Assembly (NCBI GenBank): GCA_023666665.1 | Contig: JAMPBN010000005.1 | Coordinates: 1 to 62,757, forward strand | DNA: 62,757 nt | Direction of reading: 5' to 3' | DNA from: Prevotella sp. | Lineage (GTDB): Bacteria; Bacteroidota; Bacteroidia; Bacteroidales; Muribaculaceae | Part shown: positions 41,400 through 52,416 of the stretch, piece by piece | Layout: each line of letters starts with the position of its first letter | Position numbering within the stretch: position 1 is the stretch's first letter | Translations under genes and position numbers: made by a program | Notes under the pieces: model-generated | Seen by the model: only the letters and a program-made list of their open reading frames with translations | Database searches by the model: none | Told to the model about the DNA's origin: nothing

Positions 41400-42908
41400 A
41401 TGGCACAGCAACTTTCAGAACAAGAACAAATACGCAGAAATTCCCTTGAGGCAATGCGCTCAATGGGAATCGAGCCATATCCCGCAGCCGAATTTACCGT
41501 AACCGGCCATTCCGACGAAATCCGCGATACTTTTAATGACGAGCAGCAGCCTCCCCGCAAAGTGGCCATTGCCGGACGCATTATGAGCCGCCGCATTATG
41601 GGCAAGGCAGCTTTCGTTGAGCTGCAAGATGCTCGCGGCCGTATTCAGGTCTATGTGAGCCGCGACGACATCTGTCCCGGCGAAGACAAAGAGCTTTACA
41701 ACACCGTATTTAAAAAGCTCCTCGACATTGGCGACATTATCGGAGTGCGCGGCTTCGTTTTCCGCACACGCACCGGCGAAATTACCGTTCACGCCAAGGA
41801 ATTGCTTGTTCTGAGCAAGAGCCTGCGCCCGCTGCCTATCGTAAAGGTTAAAGACGGCGTTACCTACGACTCTTTCGACGACCCCGAACTGCGCTACCGC
41901 CGCCGCTACGTTGACCTTATCGTCAACGAGGGTGTGCGCGACATCTTTATCAAGCGCACCAAGATTTTCAACTCTATGCGCAACTTCTTCAACGAACACG
42001 GCTATATGGAAGTTGACACCCCGGTGCTTCAGGCAATTCCCGGCGGCGCTACCGCACGTCCGTTTATTACCCATCATAACGCTCTTGACATTCCTTTCTA
42101 TCTCCGCATTGCCAACGAACTCTACCTCAAACGTCTGATTGTGGGTGGCTTTGACGGCGTTTATGAATTCTCGCGCAACTTCCGCAACGAGGGTATGGAC
42201 CGCACCCATAATCCCGAGTTTACCTGTATGGAAATCTACGTTCCCTACAAGGACTATAATTGGATGATGGAGTTCACCGAGAAGATGCTTGAACGCATTG
42301 CCCTGGAAGTTAACGGAACCACCGACGTTAAAATCGGCGACAACGTTATCTCTTTCAAGGCACCCTTTAAGCGCGTAACTATGATTGACTCCATCAAGGA
42401 GCATACCGGTATCGACATTACCGGAATGAACGAAAACCAACTGCGCGAGGTTTGCAAGCAACTCCACGTTGAGGTTGAACCCTCAATGGGCAAAGGAAAG
42501 CTTATCGACGAGATTTTCGGCGAAAAGTGCGAGGGCAAATATATCCAGCCAACGTTCATAACCGACTATCCCATTGAAATGTCGCCGCTGACCAAAAAGC
42601 ACCGTAACAACCCCGAACTCACCGAACGCTTTGAGCTGATGGTCAACGGCAAGGAACTGGCAAACGCATATTCCGAGCTTAATGACCCGATTGACCAGTA
42701 TGAACGCTTTGTCGACCAGATGAATCTCGGTAAGAAGGGCGACGACGAAGCTATGATTATTGACCACGACTTTATCCGCGCTCTCGAATACGGTATGCCC
42801 CCTACGTCAGGTATGGGTATCGGTATGGATCGTCTGGTTATGCTTATGACAGGGCAACAAGCCATTCAGGAAGTTCTCCTGTTCCCGCAAATGAAACCCG
42901 AAAAGTAA
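41400..42908 (+). CDS. lysS: lysyl-tRNA synthetase (class II)
   Basis: The 502-residue enzyme has an N-terminal OB-fold anticodon-binding domain (about 60-150, with [23 protein letters not shown]) and a class II catalytic core: motif 1 around [16 protein letters not shown], motif 2 [20 protein letters not shown], motif 3 [13 protein letters not shown]. Bacteroides homologues are longer, with a C-terminal extension that is missing here. Its stop shares one base with the gpsA ATG. lysS-gpsA-pgi is a conserved Bacteroidales gene order. Confidence 0.95.
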   Translation: MAQQLSEQEQIRRNSLEAMRSMGIEPYPAAEFTVTGHSDEIRDTFNDEQQPPRKVAIAGRIMSRRIMGKAAFVELQDARGRIQVYVSRDDICPGEDKELYNTVFKKLLDIGDIIGVRGFVFRTRTGEITVHAKELLVLSKSLRPLPIVKVKDGVTYDSFDDPELRYRRRYVDLIVNEGVRDIFIKRTKIFNSMRNFFNEHGYMEVDTPVLQAIPGGATARPFITHHNALDIPFYLRIANELYLKRLIVGGFDGVYEFSRNFRNEGMDRTHNPEFTCMEIYVPYKDYNWMMEFTEKMLERIALEVNGTTDVKIGDNVISFKAPFKRVTMIDSIKEHTGIDITGMNENQLREVCKQLHVEVEPSMGKGKLIDEIFGEKCEGKYIQPTFITDYPIEMSPLTKKHRNNPELTERFELMVNGKELANAYSELNDPIDQYERFVDQMNLGKKGDDEAMIIDHDFIRALEYGMPPTSGMGIGMDRLVMLMTGQQAIQEVLLFPQMKPEK

Positions 42909-43906
42909 TGAAGCATCCCATACAGACAATTGCGGTGATGGGTGGCGGCTCATGGGCTACCGCGCTGGCCAAGATGATATTGCGCAACTGCAATCATATT
43001 GTCTGGTATATGCGCCGCGATGACCGCATTCAAGAATTTAAGGAATGCGGACACAACCCCGCATATCTCAGCGATGTTGAATTTGACGTTAACCGCATTC
43101 ATTTCACTTCCGACATCAACGAAGCCGTAAGATTGGCAGATACGTTGCTCCTGGCAATGCCTTCGCCATATTTCCTCGACCATATGTCAAAGATTACCGA
43201 ACCTCTCAACGATAAAACCGTGGTGTCGGCAATCAAGGGCATTGTGCCTGAGGTCAATATGACCATAGCAGACTATATGGTTGACAAATACGGCGTTGAC
43301 CGAAACCGCGTTCTCGTTATCGGCGGTCCATGCCACGCCGAGGAGGTCGCTCTCGACCGCGTGAGCTACCTCACCATTGGATGCGCTGATCCTGACCGTG
43401 CCACCGAGTTCGGCCGTTGCATCGGTTCTCACTCTGTCCGCTCAATCATATCCATCGACGTTGCCGGAATCGAGTTTGCCGCCGTTTTAAAGAACGTATA
43501 TGCTATCGTAGCCGGTATAATCCACGGAATGAAGGGTGGTGATAACTTTACGGCAATGCTTGTGAGCAACGCCGTGCGCGAAATGGAGCGTTTTATCGAT
43601 GCCGTAGACCCGCGCCCGCGCAATATCTGCGACTCAGTTTATCTCGGCGACTTGTTGGTGACATCCTACTCCAAGTTCTCGCGCAATCATAACTTTGGCT
43701 CTATGATTGGCAAAGGCTACTCAGTCAAGGCTGCCCGTATGGAAATGGAGCAGACTGCCGAGGGATATTATGCAACGAAATGTATCCACGAGATAAATGA
43801 AAAATACGGCGTTGACATGCCGATTCTTGACGGACTTTATTCCATTCTCTATGAAGGCACTATGCCGCGCCGCGCAATTTCACGAATAGCAATCAGATTA
43901 ACTTAA
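42908..43906 (+). CDS. gpsA: glycerol-3-phosphate dehydrogenase [NAD(P)+]
   Basis: The 332-residue enzyme reduces dihydroxyacetone phosphate to sn-glycerol-3-phosphate for phospholipid synthesis. It has the N-terminal fold motif [16 protein letters not shown] (about 8-23), [10 protein letters not shown] and the catalytic-Lys region [14 protein letters not shown] (about 191-204). It is coupled to lysS (TAATG) and lies seven bases before pgi. Confidence 0.95.
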   Translation: MKHPIQTIAVMGGGSWATALAKMILRNCNHIVWYMRRDDRIQEFKECGHNPAYLSDVEFDVNRIHFTSDINEAVRLADTLLLAMPSPYFLDHMSKITEPLNDKTVVSAIKGIVPEVNMTIADYMVDKYGVDRNRVLVIGGPCHAEEVALDRVSYLTIGCADPDRATEFGRCIGSHSVRSIISIDVAGIEFAAVLKNVYAIVAGIIHGMKGGDNFTAMLVSNAVREMERFIDAVDPRPRNICDSVYLGDLLVTSYSKFSRNHNFGSMIGKGYSVKAARMEMEQTAEGYYATKCIHEINEKYGVDMPILDGLYSILYEGTMPRRAISRIAIRLT

Positions 43907-43913
43907 CAATAAA

Positions 43914-45242
43914 ATGGAAACTTTCGATATTAATATTAAAGATGCCGCAATAGGCGGCGTGACTCTTGACTCTATAGAAGCGCTCAAACCCGAAGCCGAT
44001 AAGGCGCTGCAAACCGTTCTCAACGGCACCGGTGCCGGCAATGACTTCCTCGGTTGGGTCAACCTCCCTTCGTCTACCATCAACTCTGACCTCGTTGAGG
44101 AAATCACTTCTGTTGCCAACGTGCTCCGCGCAGAGTGCGATGCCGTTGTGTGCATCGGTATCGGTGGCTCCTATCTCGGGGCAAAAGCCATTATCGAAGC
44201 GCTTAAAAACCAATTCGCTCCTACCAAACCGGAAATCCTTTTTGCCGGACAAAACATCGGCGAAGATTATTTGGCCGAACTTATGGATTACCTTGCCGAC
44301 AAGCGATTCGGCATAGTGGTTATTTCAAAGTCAGGCACCACAACCGAGCCCGCCATAGCTTTCCGCCTGCTCCGCAATATGCTTGAGCAGAAAGTTGGCC
44401 GCGAAGAGGCCGCAAAACTCACCGTAGCAATCACAGATGCCAAGAAAGGCGCACTCCGTTCATTGGCAACCGACGAAGGTTATGCCACTTTCGTTATTGA
44501 CGACAATGTTGGCGGCCGCTTCTCCGTTCTCAGCCCCGCGGGTCTACTTCCCATAGCAATTGCCGGTTTCAATATTCGCGGTCTGCTCCAGGGCGCTGCC
44601 GATATGGAGCAAATCTGCTCCAAACCCGGCAATCCTGCCGAACTTTACGCAATGACCCGCAATGCCCTCTACCGCAGAGGCAAAAAGACTGAAATCCTGG
44701 TGAACTACAATCCCAAACTTCACTTCTTTGCCGAATGGTGGAAACAACTCTACGGCGAAAGCGAGGGCAAGGACCACAAGGGCATATTCCCTGCCGCCGT
44801 TGATAACTCAACCGACCTCCACTCAATGGGTCAGTGGATTCAAGACGGCGAGCGCACAATCTTTGAAACAGTTATCAGCGTTGAAAATCAGCAGCGCGAG
44901 GTTATCATTCCCGAGGATGCCGAGAATCTCGACGGTCTGAACTTCATTTCCGGCCAACACGTTGACCACGTTAACAAGATGGCAGAGCTCGGCACTCGTT
45001 TGGCCCACATTGACGGCGGAGTTCCCAATCTGCGTATCTCCATCAGCGAAATCAATGAATACAACCTCGGCCAGCTGATTTATTTCTTTGAAATCGGCTG
45101 TGGCATCAGCGGTTATATGCTTGGAGTGAATCCGTTCAACCAACCCGGCGTTGAGGCATACAAGAAGAATATGTTTGCACTTCTTGCCAAACCCGGCTAC
45201 GAAGCTGAAACAGAAGCAATACGTAAGCGCATTGAGCAATAA
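43914..45242 (+). CDS. pgi: glucose-6-phosphate isomerase
   Basis: The 442-residue enzyme interconverts glucose-6-phosphate and fructose-6-phosphate. Motifs: [14 protein letters not shown] (about 81-94), [12 protein letters not shown] (about 138-149), [14 protein letters not shown], and the C-terminal [15 protein letters not shown]. It is the short bacterial type. The following epimerase gene starts within its last codons. Confidence 0.95.
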   Translation: METFDINIKDAAIGGVTLDSIEALKPEADKALQTVLNGTGAGNDFLGWVNLPSSTINSDLVEEITSVANVLRAECDAVVCIGIGGSYLGAKAIIEALKNQFAPTKPEILFAGQNIGEDYLAELMDYLADKRFGIVVISKSGTTTEPAIAFRLLRNMLEQKVGREEAAKLTVAITDAKKGALRSLATDEGYATFVIDDNVGGRFSVLSPAGLLPIAIAGFNIRGLLQGAADMEQICSKPGNPAELYAMTRNALYRRGKKTEILVNYNPKLHFFAEWWKQLYGESEGKDHKGIFPAAVDNSTDLHSMGQWIQDGERTIFETVISVENQQREVIIPEDAENLDGLNFISGQHVDHVNKMAELGTRLAHIDGGVPNLRISISEINEYNLGQLIYFFEIGCGISGYMLGVNPFNQPGVEAYKKNMFALLAKPGYEAETEAIRKRIEQ

Positions 45243-46194
45243 GATTCTCGTTACCGGAGCCGCCGGATTTATCGGAGCCGCAGTGTGCAAAAGGCTTTTG
45301 GACAAGGGTTGCACAGTTGTCGGCATAGATAATCTCAACGACTATTATTCCCCCGAATTGAAGCGGGCGCGGTTGGCTGAAGTCGGCTCCGCGCTCGACT
45401 TTCGTCTGCTTGATATTGCCGACCGCACCGCACTTGAGCAAGTATTCAAGACAGGTGATTTTGATGTGGTCATAAACCTTGCAGCGCAGGCGGGTGTCAG
45501 ATACTCGCTTGAAAATCCGTATGTTTATGCCGATAGCAATTTGATTGGATTTCTGAACATACTCGAATGCTGCCGCAACTGCGGCGTTGCCCATTTGGTC
45601 TACGCATCCTCAAGCAGCGTTTATGGTCTGAATGATGAGATTCCCTTTAAGGAGGAACAAAAAACCGACAAGCCGGCAAGCCTCTATGCAGCCACCAAGA
45701 AGAGCAACGAGCTGATGGCTCACGCATATTCCCACCTATTCGGATTCGCCACTACCGGCCTGCGGTTCTTTACAGTCTACGGCCCCTGGGGCAGACCCGA
45801 CATGGCTCCGTATCTGTTTACTGATGCCATTCTTAACGACCGGCCAATCAAGGTTTTCAATGGCGGCGATATGGAGCGCGATTTCACTTACATTGACGAT
45901 GTGGCTGAAATAGTGGTCAGAGCTGCCCTTACTGCTCCGTCATCAAAATTCAGAATTTTCAACGTAGGAAATTCCTCGCCGGTGAATCTCGGCGAATTTA
46001 TCAGCGAGATAGAAAACGCCACCGGGCGTGTTGCGCAAAAGCAGATGCTACCGATGCAGCCAGGCGACGTGGTGCGCACATATGCAGATTCCTCCGCTGC
46101 ATTCAGCGCTTTCGGCTTCAAGCCGTCAACGCCGTTGAGCGAAGGAATCAAAAAGACCGTTGAGTGGTTTACTTCCTGGTGTGAGCGCCGATAA
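45232..46194 (+). CDS. NAD-dependent nucleotide-sugar epimerase (UDP-glucuronate 4-epimerase-like)
   Basis: The likely start is TTG at 45232 ([15 protein letters not shown]), giving 320 residues and an 11-base overlap with pgi; no ATG lies near, and the frame further upstream runs inside pgi. The extended SDR fold shows [28 protein letters not shown], the catalytic YAATKKS, and [15 protein letters not shown]. These fit the CapI/LspL UDP-glucuronate 4-epimerase group more than GalE, but the exact sugar is not certain. It may feed capsule or O-antigen synthesis. Its end overlaps the convergent maeB by 26 bases. Confidence 0.82.
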   Translation: MSNKILVTGAAGFIGAAVCKRLLDKGCTVVGIDNLNDYYSPELKRARLAEVGSALDFRLLDIADRTALEQVFKTGDFDVVINLAAQAGVRYSLENPYVYADSNLIGFLNILECCRNCGVAHLVYASSSSVYGLNDEIPFKEEQKTDKPASLYAATKKSNELMAHAYSHLFGFATTGLRFFTVYGPWGRPDMAPYLFTDAILNDRPIKVFNGGDMERDFTYIDDVAEIVVRAALTAPSSKFRIFNVGNSSPVNLGEFISEIENATGRVAQKQMLPMQPGDVVRTYADSSAAFSAFGFKPSTPLSEGIKKTVEWFTSWCERR

Positions 46195-48439
46195 CCGCCA
46201 CGGCAACAACGTTTAATATGTCGCGCACCGGAGTGTCAACGTTGACAAACTGCACCGGCTTTTTCAGACCCATCTGAATCGGGCCGATAGCATCGCCAAT
46301 GCCCATTTCCAAGAGCAAACGATATGCTGAGTGGGCTGCCGTAAGGTTCGGGAATACCAGGGTGTTGACTTCTCGGCCGTTAAGGCGCGTGAATGGGAAA
46401 TTTGTGTCGCGCAGGCGGGTGTTGAGTGCGTTTTGAATCTGCATCTCACCGTCGATAGGCAGTTCGGGGAATTCCGTCTGCATCCTGTTTACAACGCGGG
46501 CAACCATCTGCGCCTCGCGCTCGTCGCTTGACCCGAAGTTGGAGCTGCTTATCATAGCAATGACAGGCTCGTGGGCAAAATATTCTGCTGACAGGCGCGT
46601 AAGGCGTGCTATGTCATAGAGTGTTTCGTCGGTCATATGCGAGTTGATTGCAGTGTCGGCCATAAAGTAGATGCCACGGCGGGTATTTACAATGTGAAGT
46701 GCGCCAAAAGTGGAATATGAATCGCGCACGCCGATAACCTCGCGGGCAATGTCGTGATTGCGTCCGCACGATGAATAAACGCCGGAAATAAACACGTCAG
46801 CATCGCCGGTTTCAACCATCATCATGCCAAAATAGTTGCGGTCATACATACGGTCAACGGCAACGGCGTGGGTCATGCCACGGCGCTGGAGTTTGCGGGC
46901 TAGCATTTCGGCATAACGTTCACGTCGCGGAGCTTCGCGGTCGTGGCGGGGATTCACGATTTCAATGCCGTCTAACGAAATTCCGAGTCGCTCGGCACGT
47001 TTGTGAATCATCTCGGCATTGCCGAGCAGAATCGGGGTGCAAAGTCCTCGTTCATAAGAAATAACGGCGGCGCGAAGAGTATTGTCGGTATTGGCTTCGC
47101 CGAACACAACGCGCTTATTGGGCGCAGCGTGAGCTTCTTCGTGAATCTGGCGGAGCATCTTGTTGTCAACCCCCATTATGCGTCGCAGGCGCTCGGCATA
47201 ATCTGTCCAGTCGGTTATGGGGCGACGGGCCACGCCGCTTTCGGCCGCTGCACGGGCCACTGCCGGAGCCACCGTCATAAGCAGGCGCGGGTCAAGGGGT
47301 TTCGGCAAAATATAGTCGCTGCCAAAGGTCAACTTGGTGCCATCGTAGGCGGCATTGACTACCGGGGGAACCGGCTCCTTGGCCAAGGTCGCAATAGCTC
47401 GAACTGCTCCGAGCTTCATCGCCTCGTTGATTTCTGTGGCTCCCGAATCAAGAGCACCACGGAAAATGTAAGGGAAGCCGAGAACGTTGTTAATCTGGTT
47501 GGGATAATCGCTGCGACCGGTTGCCATTATCAGGTCGGTGCGGGTTGCCACCGCCTTTTCATATTCAATTTCCGGGTCGGGATTTGCCAGCGCGAAAACT
47601 ATCGGTTTCGGTGCCATTGAACGCAACATATCTTCCGTAACCACGTCTTTCACCGAAAGTCCGAGGAATACGTCGGCATCAACCATCGCTTCGGCAAGGG
47701 TATGAATGTCGCGATTGGTGACAAATTCGCGTTTTTGCTCGTTAAGATTTTCGCGCGACGTGGTAATTACTCCCTTGCTGTCGCACATCACGATGTTTTC
47801 CTTGCGAACGCCCAGGGCTACATAGAGGCGAGTGCAGCTCACTGCGGCCGCGCCGGCACCATTGACCACGAGGCGAATATCTTCAATCTTTTTGCCTTGT
47901 ATTTCAAGTGCGTTGAGCAGTCCGGCGGCTGAGATTATAGCGGTGCCGTGTTGATCGTCGTGCATCACCGGAATGTTGCATTCCTCCTTGAGCCGCTGCT
48001 CGATTTCAAAGCATTCTGGCGCTTTGATGTCTTCCAGGTTTATGCCGCCAAAGGTAGGAGATATTGCCTTGACTACCTGAATGAATTTCTCGGGGTCTTT
48101 TTCGTTGACCTCAATGTCGAAGCAATCAAGCCCCGCAAATATCTTGAAAAGCAGAGCCTTGCCTTCCATTACGGGCTTGCCTGCCTCCGGACCGATGTCG
48201 CCCAAACCGAGTACTGCGGTGCAGTTTGAAATAACGGCTACAAGATTTCCTTTGTCGGTATATTCATAAACCGTTGACGGATGTGCTTCTATCTCTTTGC
48301 AGGGATAAGCCACGCCCGGCGAATATGCCAGGGCAAGGTCATTTTGTGAGGCATATGGTTTTGTGGGCACGACTTCAATCTTGCCCGGGCGCGGATATTT
48401 ATGATAATCGAGCGCTTCTTGCTTTGTAATTTTGGCCAT
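46169..48439 (-). CDS. maeB: NADP-dependent malic enzyme with phosphotransacetylase-like domain
   Basis: The 756-residue protein joins a malic enzyme part (about 1-425: [49 protein letters not shown]) to a phosphate acetyltransferase-like part (about 430-756: [39 protein letters not shown]). It decarboxylates malate to pyruvate with NADP. The PTA-like part is usually a regulatory module that senses acetyl-CoA. The leader has a hairpin and GGTTA-type units and no promoter, so it may be read from the purB promoter. Confidence 0.95.
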   Translation of the reverse strand: MAKITKQEALDYHKYPRPGKIEVVPTKPYASQNDLALAYSPGVAYPCKEIEAHPSTVYEYTDKGNLVAVISNCTAVLGLGDIGPEAGKPVMEGKALLFKIFAGLDCFDIEVNEKDPEKFIQVVKAISPTFGGINLEDIKAPECFEIEQRLKEECNIPVMHDDQHGTAIISAAGLLNALEIQGKKIEDIRLVVNGAGAAAVSCTRLYVALGVRKENIVMCDSKGVITTSRENLNEQKREFVTNRDIHTLAEAMVDADVFLGLSVKDVVTEDMLRSMAPKPIVFALANPDPEIEYEKAVATRTDLIMATGRSDYPNQINNVLGFPYIFRGALDSGATEINEAMKLGAVRAIATLAKEPVPPVVNAAYDGTKLTFGSDYILPKPLDPRLLMTVAPAVARAAAESGVARRPITDWTDYAERLRRIMGVDNKMLRQIHEEAHAAPNKRVVFGEANTDNTLRAAVISYERGLCTPILLGNAEMIHKRAERLGISLDGIEIVNPRHDREAPRRERYAEMLARKLQRRGMTHAVAVDRMYDRNYFGMMMVETGDADVFISGVYSSCGRNHDIAREVIGVRDSYSTFGALHIVNTRRGIYFMADTAINSHMTDETLYDIARLTRLSAEYFAHEPVIAMISSSNFGSSDEREAQMVARVVNRMQTEFPELPIDGEMQIQNALNTRLRDTNFPFTRLNGREVNTLVFPNLTAAHSAYRLLLEMGIGDAIGPIQMGLKKPVQFVNVDTPVRDILNVVAVAVIGAHTRK

Positions 48440-48445
48440 GGTGTT

Positions 48446-48495
48446 CGGCTCTTTAAGCCGAGGGTTATGGGGTTAATGGGTTATGAGGTTAAATG
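48446..48495 (+). repeat. hairpin plus GGTTAAT-type repeats in the maeB leader
   Basis: A CGGCT/AGCCG hairpin (48446-48460) lies six bases from the maeB ATG. It is followed outward by GGGTTAT, GGTTAAT, GGGTTAT and GAGGTTA units spaced 7-9 bases. The order (start codon, short GC stem, GGTTA units) repeats that seen before tatD and gdhA. Confidence 0.7.
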
Positions 48496-48503
48496 GATAA
48501 CGC

Positions 48504-49847
48504 TCAACGGCCGGTATATGTTGTGGGAGTGATTGCGCGCAGTTCCTCTTTAACTGAGTCGGAAACGTTGAGCGTGTCAATAAATTCGTTGATGCTTTCT
48601 GCGGTCACTGCAGTGTTTACGCGGGTGAGTGCCTTGAGCGTTTCGTAAGGGTTGGGGTAGCCCTCACGGCGAAGAATTGTTTGGATTCCTTCGGCCACCA
48701 CGGCATAGTTGTTTTCCAAATCCCTGGCTATGGCATCCTCGTTAAGCAGAAGTTTGCCAAGACCCTTCGACGTTGATGCAATTGCTATGAGAGTATGAGC
48801 CAGGGGCACGCCAACGTTGCGCAAAACGGTTGAGTCCGTAAGGTCGCGCTGCAGGCGGCTTACCGGCAATTTCTGAGCCAGATGAGAGAAAATGGCGTTT
48901 GCCATTCCGATATTGCCCTCGGAGTTCTCAAAGTCTATGGGGTTGACCTTGTGGGGCATAGCCGATGAACCGACCTCGCCGGCCTTTATGCGCTGCTTGA
49001 AATAATTCATTGAGATATACATCCAGATGTCGCGGTCAAGGTCAAGAATTATAGTGTTAACGCGGCGCAGTGCGTCAAACAATGCTGCAAGATTGTCGTA
49101 ATGAGAAATCTGAGTGGTGGGATATTCGCGAACCAATCCGAGCTTCTCGCGCAGGAAGTTTTGGGCAAATGCATTCCAATCAACCTGCTGGAAAGCGATA
49201 TTGTGGGCATTGAAGTTACCGGTTGCACCTCCGAATTTACCCGAAATAGGGGTGGTTTTCAGAAACGCCAACTGAGTCTGCAAACGGCTTACGTAGACCA
49301 TCAGCTCCTTGCCGAGTCGGGTGGGGGAGGCAGGCTGACCGTGGGTGTGGGCGAGCAGGGGAATGTCGCGCCATTGTGCCGCCAGATCCTCAAGTTGCTC
49401 AACGAGAGCATCAATAGCCGGAGCATAAACCTCAACAATGGCATCGCAAATGCTCATCGGAACCGCCGTGTTGTTTATGTCCTGTGAAGTCAAACCAAAG
49501 TGAATGAACTCCTTAAATGGGTCGAGGTCAAGAGCCGAGAATTTCTCTTTTAAAAAATACTCCACGGCTTTAACGTCGTGGTTGGTAACTGATTCAATCT
49601 CCTTGATGCGCTGAGCATCTTCAAGCGTTAAATTCTCATACACAGCACGCAGCAGCGGGAAAGTGGTTTCAGGCACATCCTTGAGCTGAGGAAGTGGAAG
49701 CTCACACAGCGCGATAAAATATTCCACCTCAACGCGCACACGATAGCGTATGAGGGCGTACTCCGAAAAAAACTCATCAAGTCGCTCGCACTTTGAGCGA
49801 TAGCGGCCATCTACAGGCGAAATTGCCGTCAGTTGGGTAAGTTGCAT
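48504..49847 (-). CDS. purB: adenylosuccinate lyase
   Basis: From MQLTQLTAISPVDGRY (49847) the enzyme is 447 residues. It splits adenylosuccinate and SAICAR in purine synthesis. Motifs: TSQDINNTA, THGQPASPT with a catalytic His, and the fumarase-superfamily signature GSSAMPHKVNPIDFENSEGN (about 283-302). The in-frame ATG at 49880 falls inside the promoter -7 box, so the later one is used. The leader is about 26 bases. Confidence 0.95.
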   Translation of the reverse strand: MQLTQLTAISPVDGRYRSKCERLDEFFSEYALIRYRVRVEVEYFIALCELPLPQLKDVPETTFPLLRAVYENLTLEDAQRIKEIESVTNHDVKAVEYFLKEKFSALDLDPFKEFIHFGLTSQDINNTAVPMSICDAIVEVYAPAIDALVEQLEDLAAQWRDIPLLAHTHGQPASPTRLGKELMVYVSRLQTQLAFLKTTPISGKFGGATGNFNAHNIAFQQVDWNAFAQNFLREKLGLVREYPTTQISHYDNLAALFDALRRVNTIILDLDRDIWMYISMNYFKQRIKAGEVGSSAMPHKVNPIDFENSEGNIGMANAIFSHLAQKLPVSRLQRDLTDSTVLRNVGVPLAHTLIAIASTSKGLGKLLLNEDAIARDLENNYAVVAEGIQTILRREGYPNPYETLKALTRVNTAVTAESINEFIDTLNVSDSVKEELRAITPTTYTGR

Positions 49848-49876
49848 ATAAAAATAAGTAAAAATTTTTCTTCGCT

Positions 49877-49907
49877 GCAAAGTTACGAAAATTTTTCGTA
49901 ACTTTGC
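49877..49907. promoter_or_regulatory. perfect palindrome of two back-to-back -7 boxes (purB / tRNA-Arg)
   Basis: The arms GCAAAGTTACGAAAA (49877-49891) and its exact complement (49893-49907) flank one base. Each arm contains a TAACTTTG box pointing outward: one to purB (49878-49885, minus), one to tRNA-Arg (49899-49906, plus). Neither has a good -33, and the -33 position of each falls on the other's box, so only one polymerase should bind at a time. Confidence 0.75.
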
Positions 49908-49920
49908 GGGCGAAATAATC

Positions 49921-49994
49921 GGTTCCGTAGCTCAGTTGGATAGAGCAACAGCCTTCTAAGCTGTGGGTCTTGGGTTCGAATCCCAACGGAATCA
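49921..49994 (+). tRNA. tRNA-Arg(TCT)
   Basis: A 74-base tRNA. The acceptor GGTTCCG pairs with CGGAATC (one G-U pair). The stem ACAGC/GCTGT frames loop CTTCTAA with anticodon TCT at 49955-49957. The T-loop is TTCGAAT. The discriminator is A (49994) and CCA is not encoded. The 5' end is 14 bases from the TAACTTTG box. Confidence 0.93.
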
Positions 49995-50040
49995 CTTGTT
50001 AGTATGCTGCTTCCAAATAGTTGGTACACACCCATTTAGT

Positions 50041-52416
50041 ATGAAAAGTGAAACAGTGTCGGTAGGACACATCGAAATTAAAAATACAGAACTCGATTCA
50101 AAGATTAATTTGGAGGTCCTGCCGGTTCTTCCGGCGAGAAATCTTGTTTTATTTCCCGGAGTTCTTTTTCCCATACATCTTATTCGCCCGCTGTCAAAGC
50201 GTCTTGCAGAAATTGCCGAGCAGAATAACATTGCCGTGGCGATAGTTTGCCAAAGAGACCCGAGTGTAGATAATCCCAAGCTGGAAGATTTATACGATTA
50301 CGGTGTCATTGGCAAGGTGATGAAAGTTATCCCTATGCCCGACGATAATGCGTTGGCAATGGTGATGACTTATAAGGAGAAAATTCATATCGACGGTCTG
50401 TCTGATTCAATGGTAGCCGATTCTCTTTGCGTCAAGGCTACGTTGATTAAGGACCGTGGGGTCAAGAAATCTGAAGATTTGCAGATGCGCATCGAAATGG
50501 CGGCATCTACGATTCACGAGGTTTCGGAGTTTGGCGACAGTCAATGCGTTCCCGCCCCTCCTGAAAAAGGTAAGAAGGATGCTGACCCGGCTTCGGTTAT
50601 CAATGCGCTGTGTGTTTCCGCTCCGGTGAATGTTGATGCCCGGATTGAGATGCTCAAGTGTAACAGTGTGCGTGAGCGCCTTGACAGGCTTATGGCTGCC
50701 CTTTATGTGCGTAAGGAGGAAGATGAACTCCGTCAGGCAATTGAAGAAGGGACAAGACAGAAAATGAGTGAGCGCCAGCGCAATGCGTTTCTTGAATCGC
50801 AGATGGACACGATTCGCCAAGAACTCTACGGCGAGGGAAGCGAAACTACCAAATTGCGCGAAAAGCTTGACAAGGCCAAGGTTAACGAGGTCACGCATAA
50901 TGCAATCACCCGCGAAATTGACAAACTCGAACACCTGAATCCGTCAAGCCCAGATTTCCAGACCCAATATAGCTATGTTGAGGCAGTTCTTGAGCTTCCT
51001 TGGGGGATCTCGACCGTGGAGATTGCTGACTTTAAGTTTGCTGAAAATGAGCTGAATGCGACCCACTTCGGCCTTGAAAAGGTCAAGGAGCGCATTCTTG
51101 AGCAACTTGCGATGCGCATTCATTCGCCACAGAGCCATGCGCCGATAATATGCCTTGTTGGCCCTCCCGGAGTGGGCAAAACTTCGCTTGGTCAAAGCAT
51201 AGCCAAAGCGCTGGGCCGGAAGTTTGAGCGGGTGAGCCTTGGGGGGATGCACGACGAGAGCGAGATTCGCGGACATCGCCGCACCTATATCGGCGCAATG
51301 CCCGGGCGCATCATTGATGCCGTGCGCCGCGCAGGCTCGGTTAATCCGATAATTATGCTCGACGAAATTGACAAGCTCGGCCAGGATTACAAGGGTAATC
51401 CCTCGGCGGCTCTGCTTGAGGTGCTTGACCCGGAGCAGAATGTAAAGTTCCACGATAACTACATTGACCTCGACTTCGATTTGAGCGACGTGATGTTCAT
51501 CACCACGGCCAACACACTGTCAACCGTCGAGGCTCCGCTGCTCGACCGAATGGAGGTTATAAACCTCTCCGGATATTCAGCGCAGGAAAAGCTGCAAATT
51601 GCCAAGCAACATCTGCTGCCGATGCTGCGCAAAGAGATGGGATTGGCAGAGGGCGAATGTGAAATTTCAGATGCGGCTATTTCGTATATAACCGACAATT
51701 ACACGGCAGAGAGCGGCGTGCGCCAGTTGCAGAAAAAGCTTGCCGCCGTGCTGCGCAAGTATATCCGCGCAAAGGTGGCCAACGAACAATTAACTGTCCC
51801 CGTGATGCCTGAGTCTCTGCGCAATTTGCTCGGCGTGGAGACTAACAGTCACGACAAATATTCCACCGACAAGATTCCCGGAGTGGTTACCGGATTGGCG
51901 TGGACAGCTGCTGGAGGTGAGATTCTCTTTATCGAAGCCGTGCTGACTCCCGGAAAGGGTGACGGAATGTTGACTCTGACAGGTAATCTCGGTGACGTGA
52001 TGAAAGAGTCGGCCGCGATTGCCCACCGCTATGTCAAGGCTCACGCTCAGGAACTCGGCATAGATGCCGAGCGTCTGAAAATGGACTTGCATATCCACGT
52101 GCCTGAGGGCGCAATACCTAAAGACGGATCATCGGCCGGCATAACTATGACCACGGCGATTGTTTCAGCCCTCACCGAGCGCCCGGTTAAGGAACGGCTG
52201 GCTATGACCGGCGAAATAACTTTGCGCGGCAAAGTACTCCCCGTAGGGGGCATTAAAGAAAAAATACTTGCCGCGAAGCGCGCCGGAATTAACGAAATAA
52301 TTCTTTGCAAGGAAAATCAACGTAATATCGAAGAAATTAAGGCTGAATACGTTGAGGGTATGAAATTCTGCTACGTTGCTTCAATCAACGAAGTGCTTCG
52401 CGAGGCTTTGGTATGA
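50041..52416 (+). CDS. lon: ATP-dependent protease Lon
   Basis: From [15 protein letters not shown] (50041) the protein has 791 residues: the Lon N-terminal substrate domain (about 30-230), the AAA+ core with [12 protein letters not shown] (374-385) and [12 protein letters not shown], and the C-terminal Ser-Lys protease domain with PKDGSSAG (Ser698) and GGIKEK (Lys about 739). Lon degrades damaged and regulatory proteins. There is no TAnnTTTG box in the 46 bases after tRNA-Arg, so the gene may be transcribed together with the tRNA, tying its mRNA start to tRNA processing. It overlaps the VanZ-like gene by four bases. Confidence 0.95.
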   Translation: MKSETVSVGHIEIKNTELDSKINLEVLPVLPARNLVLFPGVLFPIHLIRPLSKRLAEIAEQNNIAVAIVCQRDPSVDNPKLEDLYDYGVIGKVMKVIPMPDDNALAMVMTYKEKIHIDGLSDSMVADSLCVKATLIKDRGVKKSEDLQMRIEMAASTIHEVSEFGDSQCVPAPPEKGKKDADPASVINALCVSAPVNVDARIEMLKCNSVRERLDRLMAALYVRKEEDELRQAIEEGTRQKMSERQRNAFLESQMDTIRQELYGEGSETTKLREKLDKAKVNEVTHNAITREIDKLEHLNPSSPDFQTQYSYVEAVLELPWGISTVEIADFKFAENELNATHFGLEKVKERILEQLAMRIHSPQSHAPIICLVGPPGVGKTSLGQSIAKALGRKFERVSLGGMHDESEIRGHRRTYIGAMPGRIIDAVRRAGSVNPIIMLDEIDKLGQDYKGNPSAALLEVLDPEQNVKFHDNYIDLDFDLSDVMFITTANTLSTVEAPLLDRMEVINLSGYSAQEKLQIAKQHLLPMLRKEMGLAEGECEISDAAISYITDNYTAESGVRQLQKKLAAVLRKYIRAKVANEQLTVPVMPESLRNLLGVETNSHDKYSTDKIPGVVTGLAWTAAGGEILFIEAVLTPGKGDGMLTLTGNLGDVMKESAAIAHRYVKAHAQELGIDAERLKMDLHIHVPEGAIPKDGSSAGITMTTAIVSALTERPVKERLAMTGEITLRGKVLPVGGIKEKILAAKRAGINEIILCKENQRNIEEIKAEYVEGMKFCYVASINEVLREALV

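Noticed and set aside
41460-42467. Minus-strand open frame of 335 codons opposite lysS
   Set aside because: It is antisense to a clear class II synthetase with all motifs; its predicted protein has no recognisable domain and is rich in Val, Asn and His as expected from the mirror of a coding frame.
46169-47350. Malic enzyme fused by assembly error to a phosphotransacetylase gene
   Set aside because: The MaeB type with a C-terminal PTA-like domain is a well-known natural fusion of this length.
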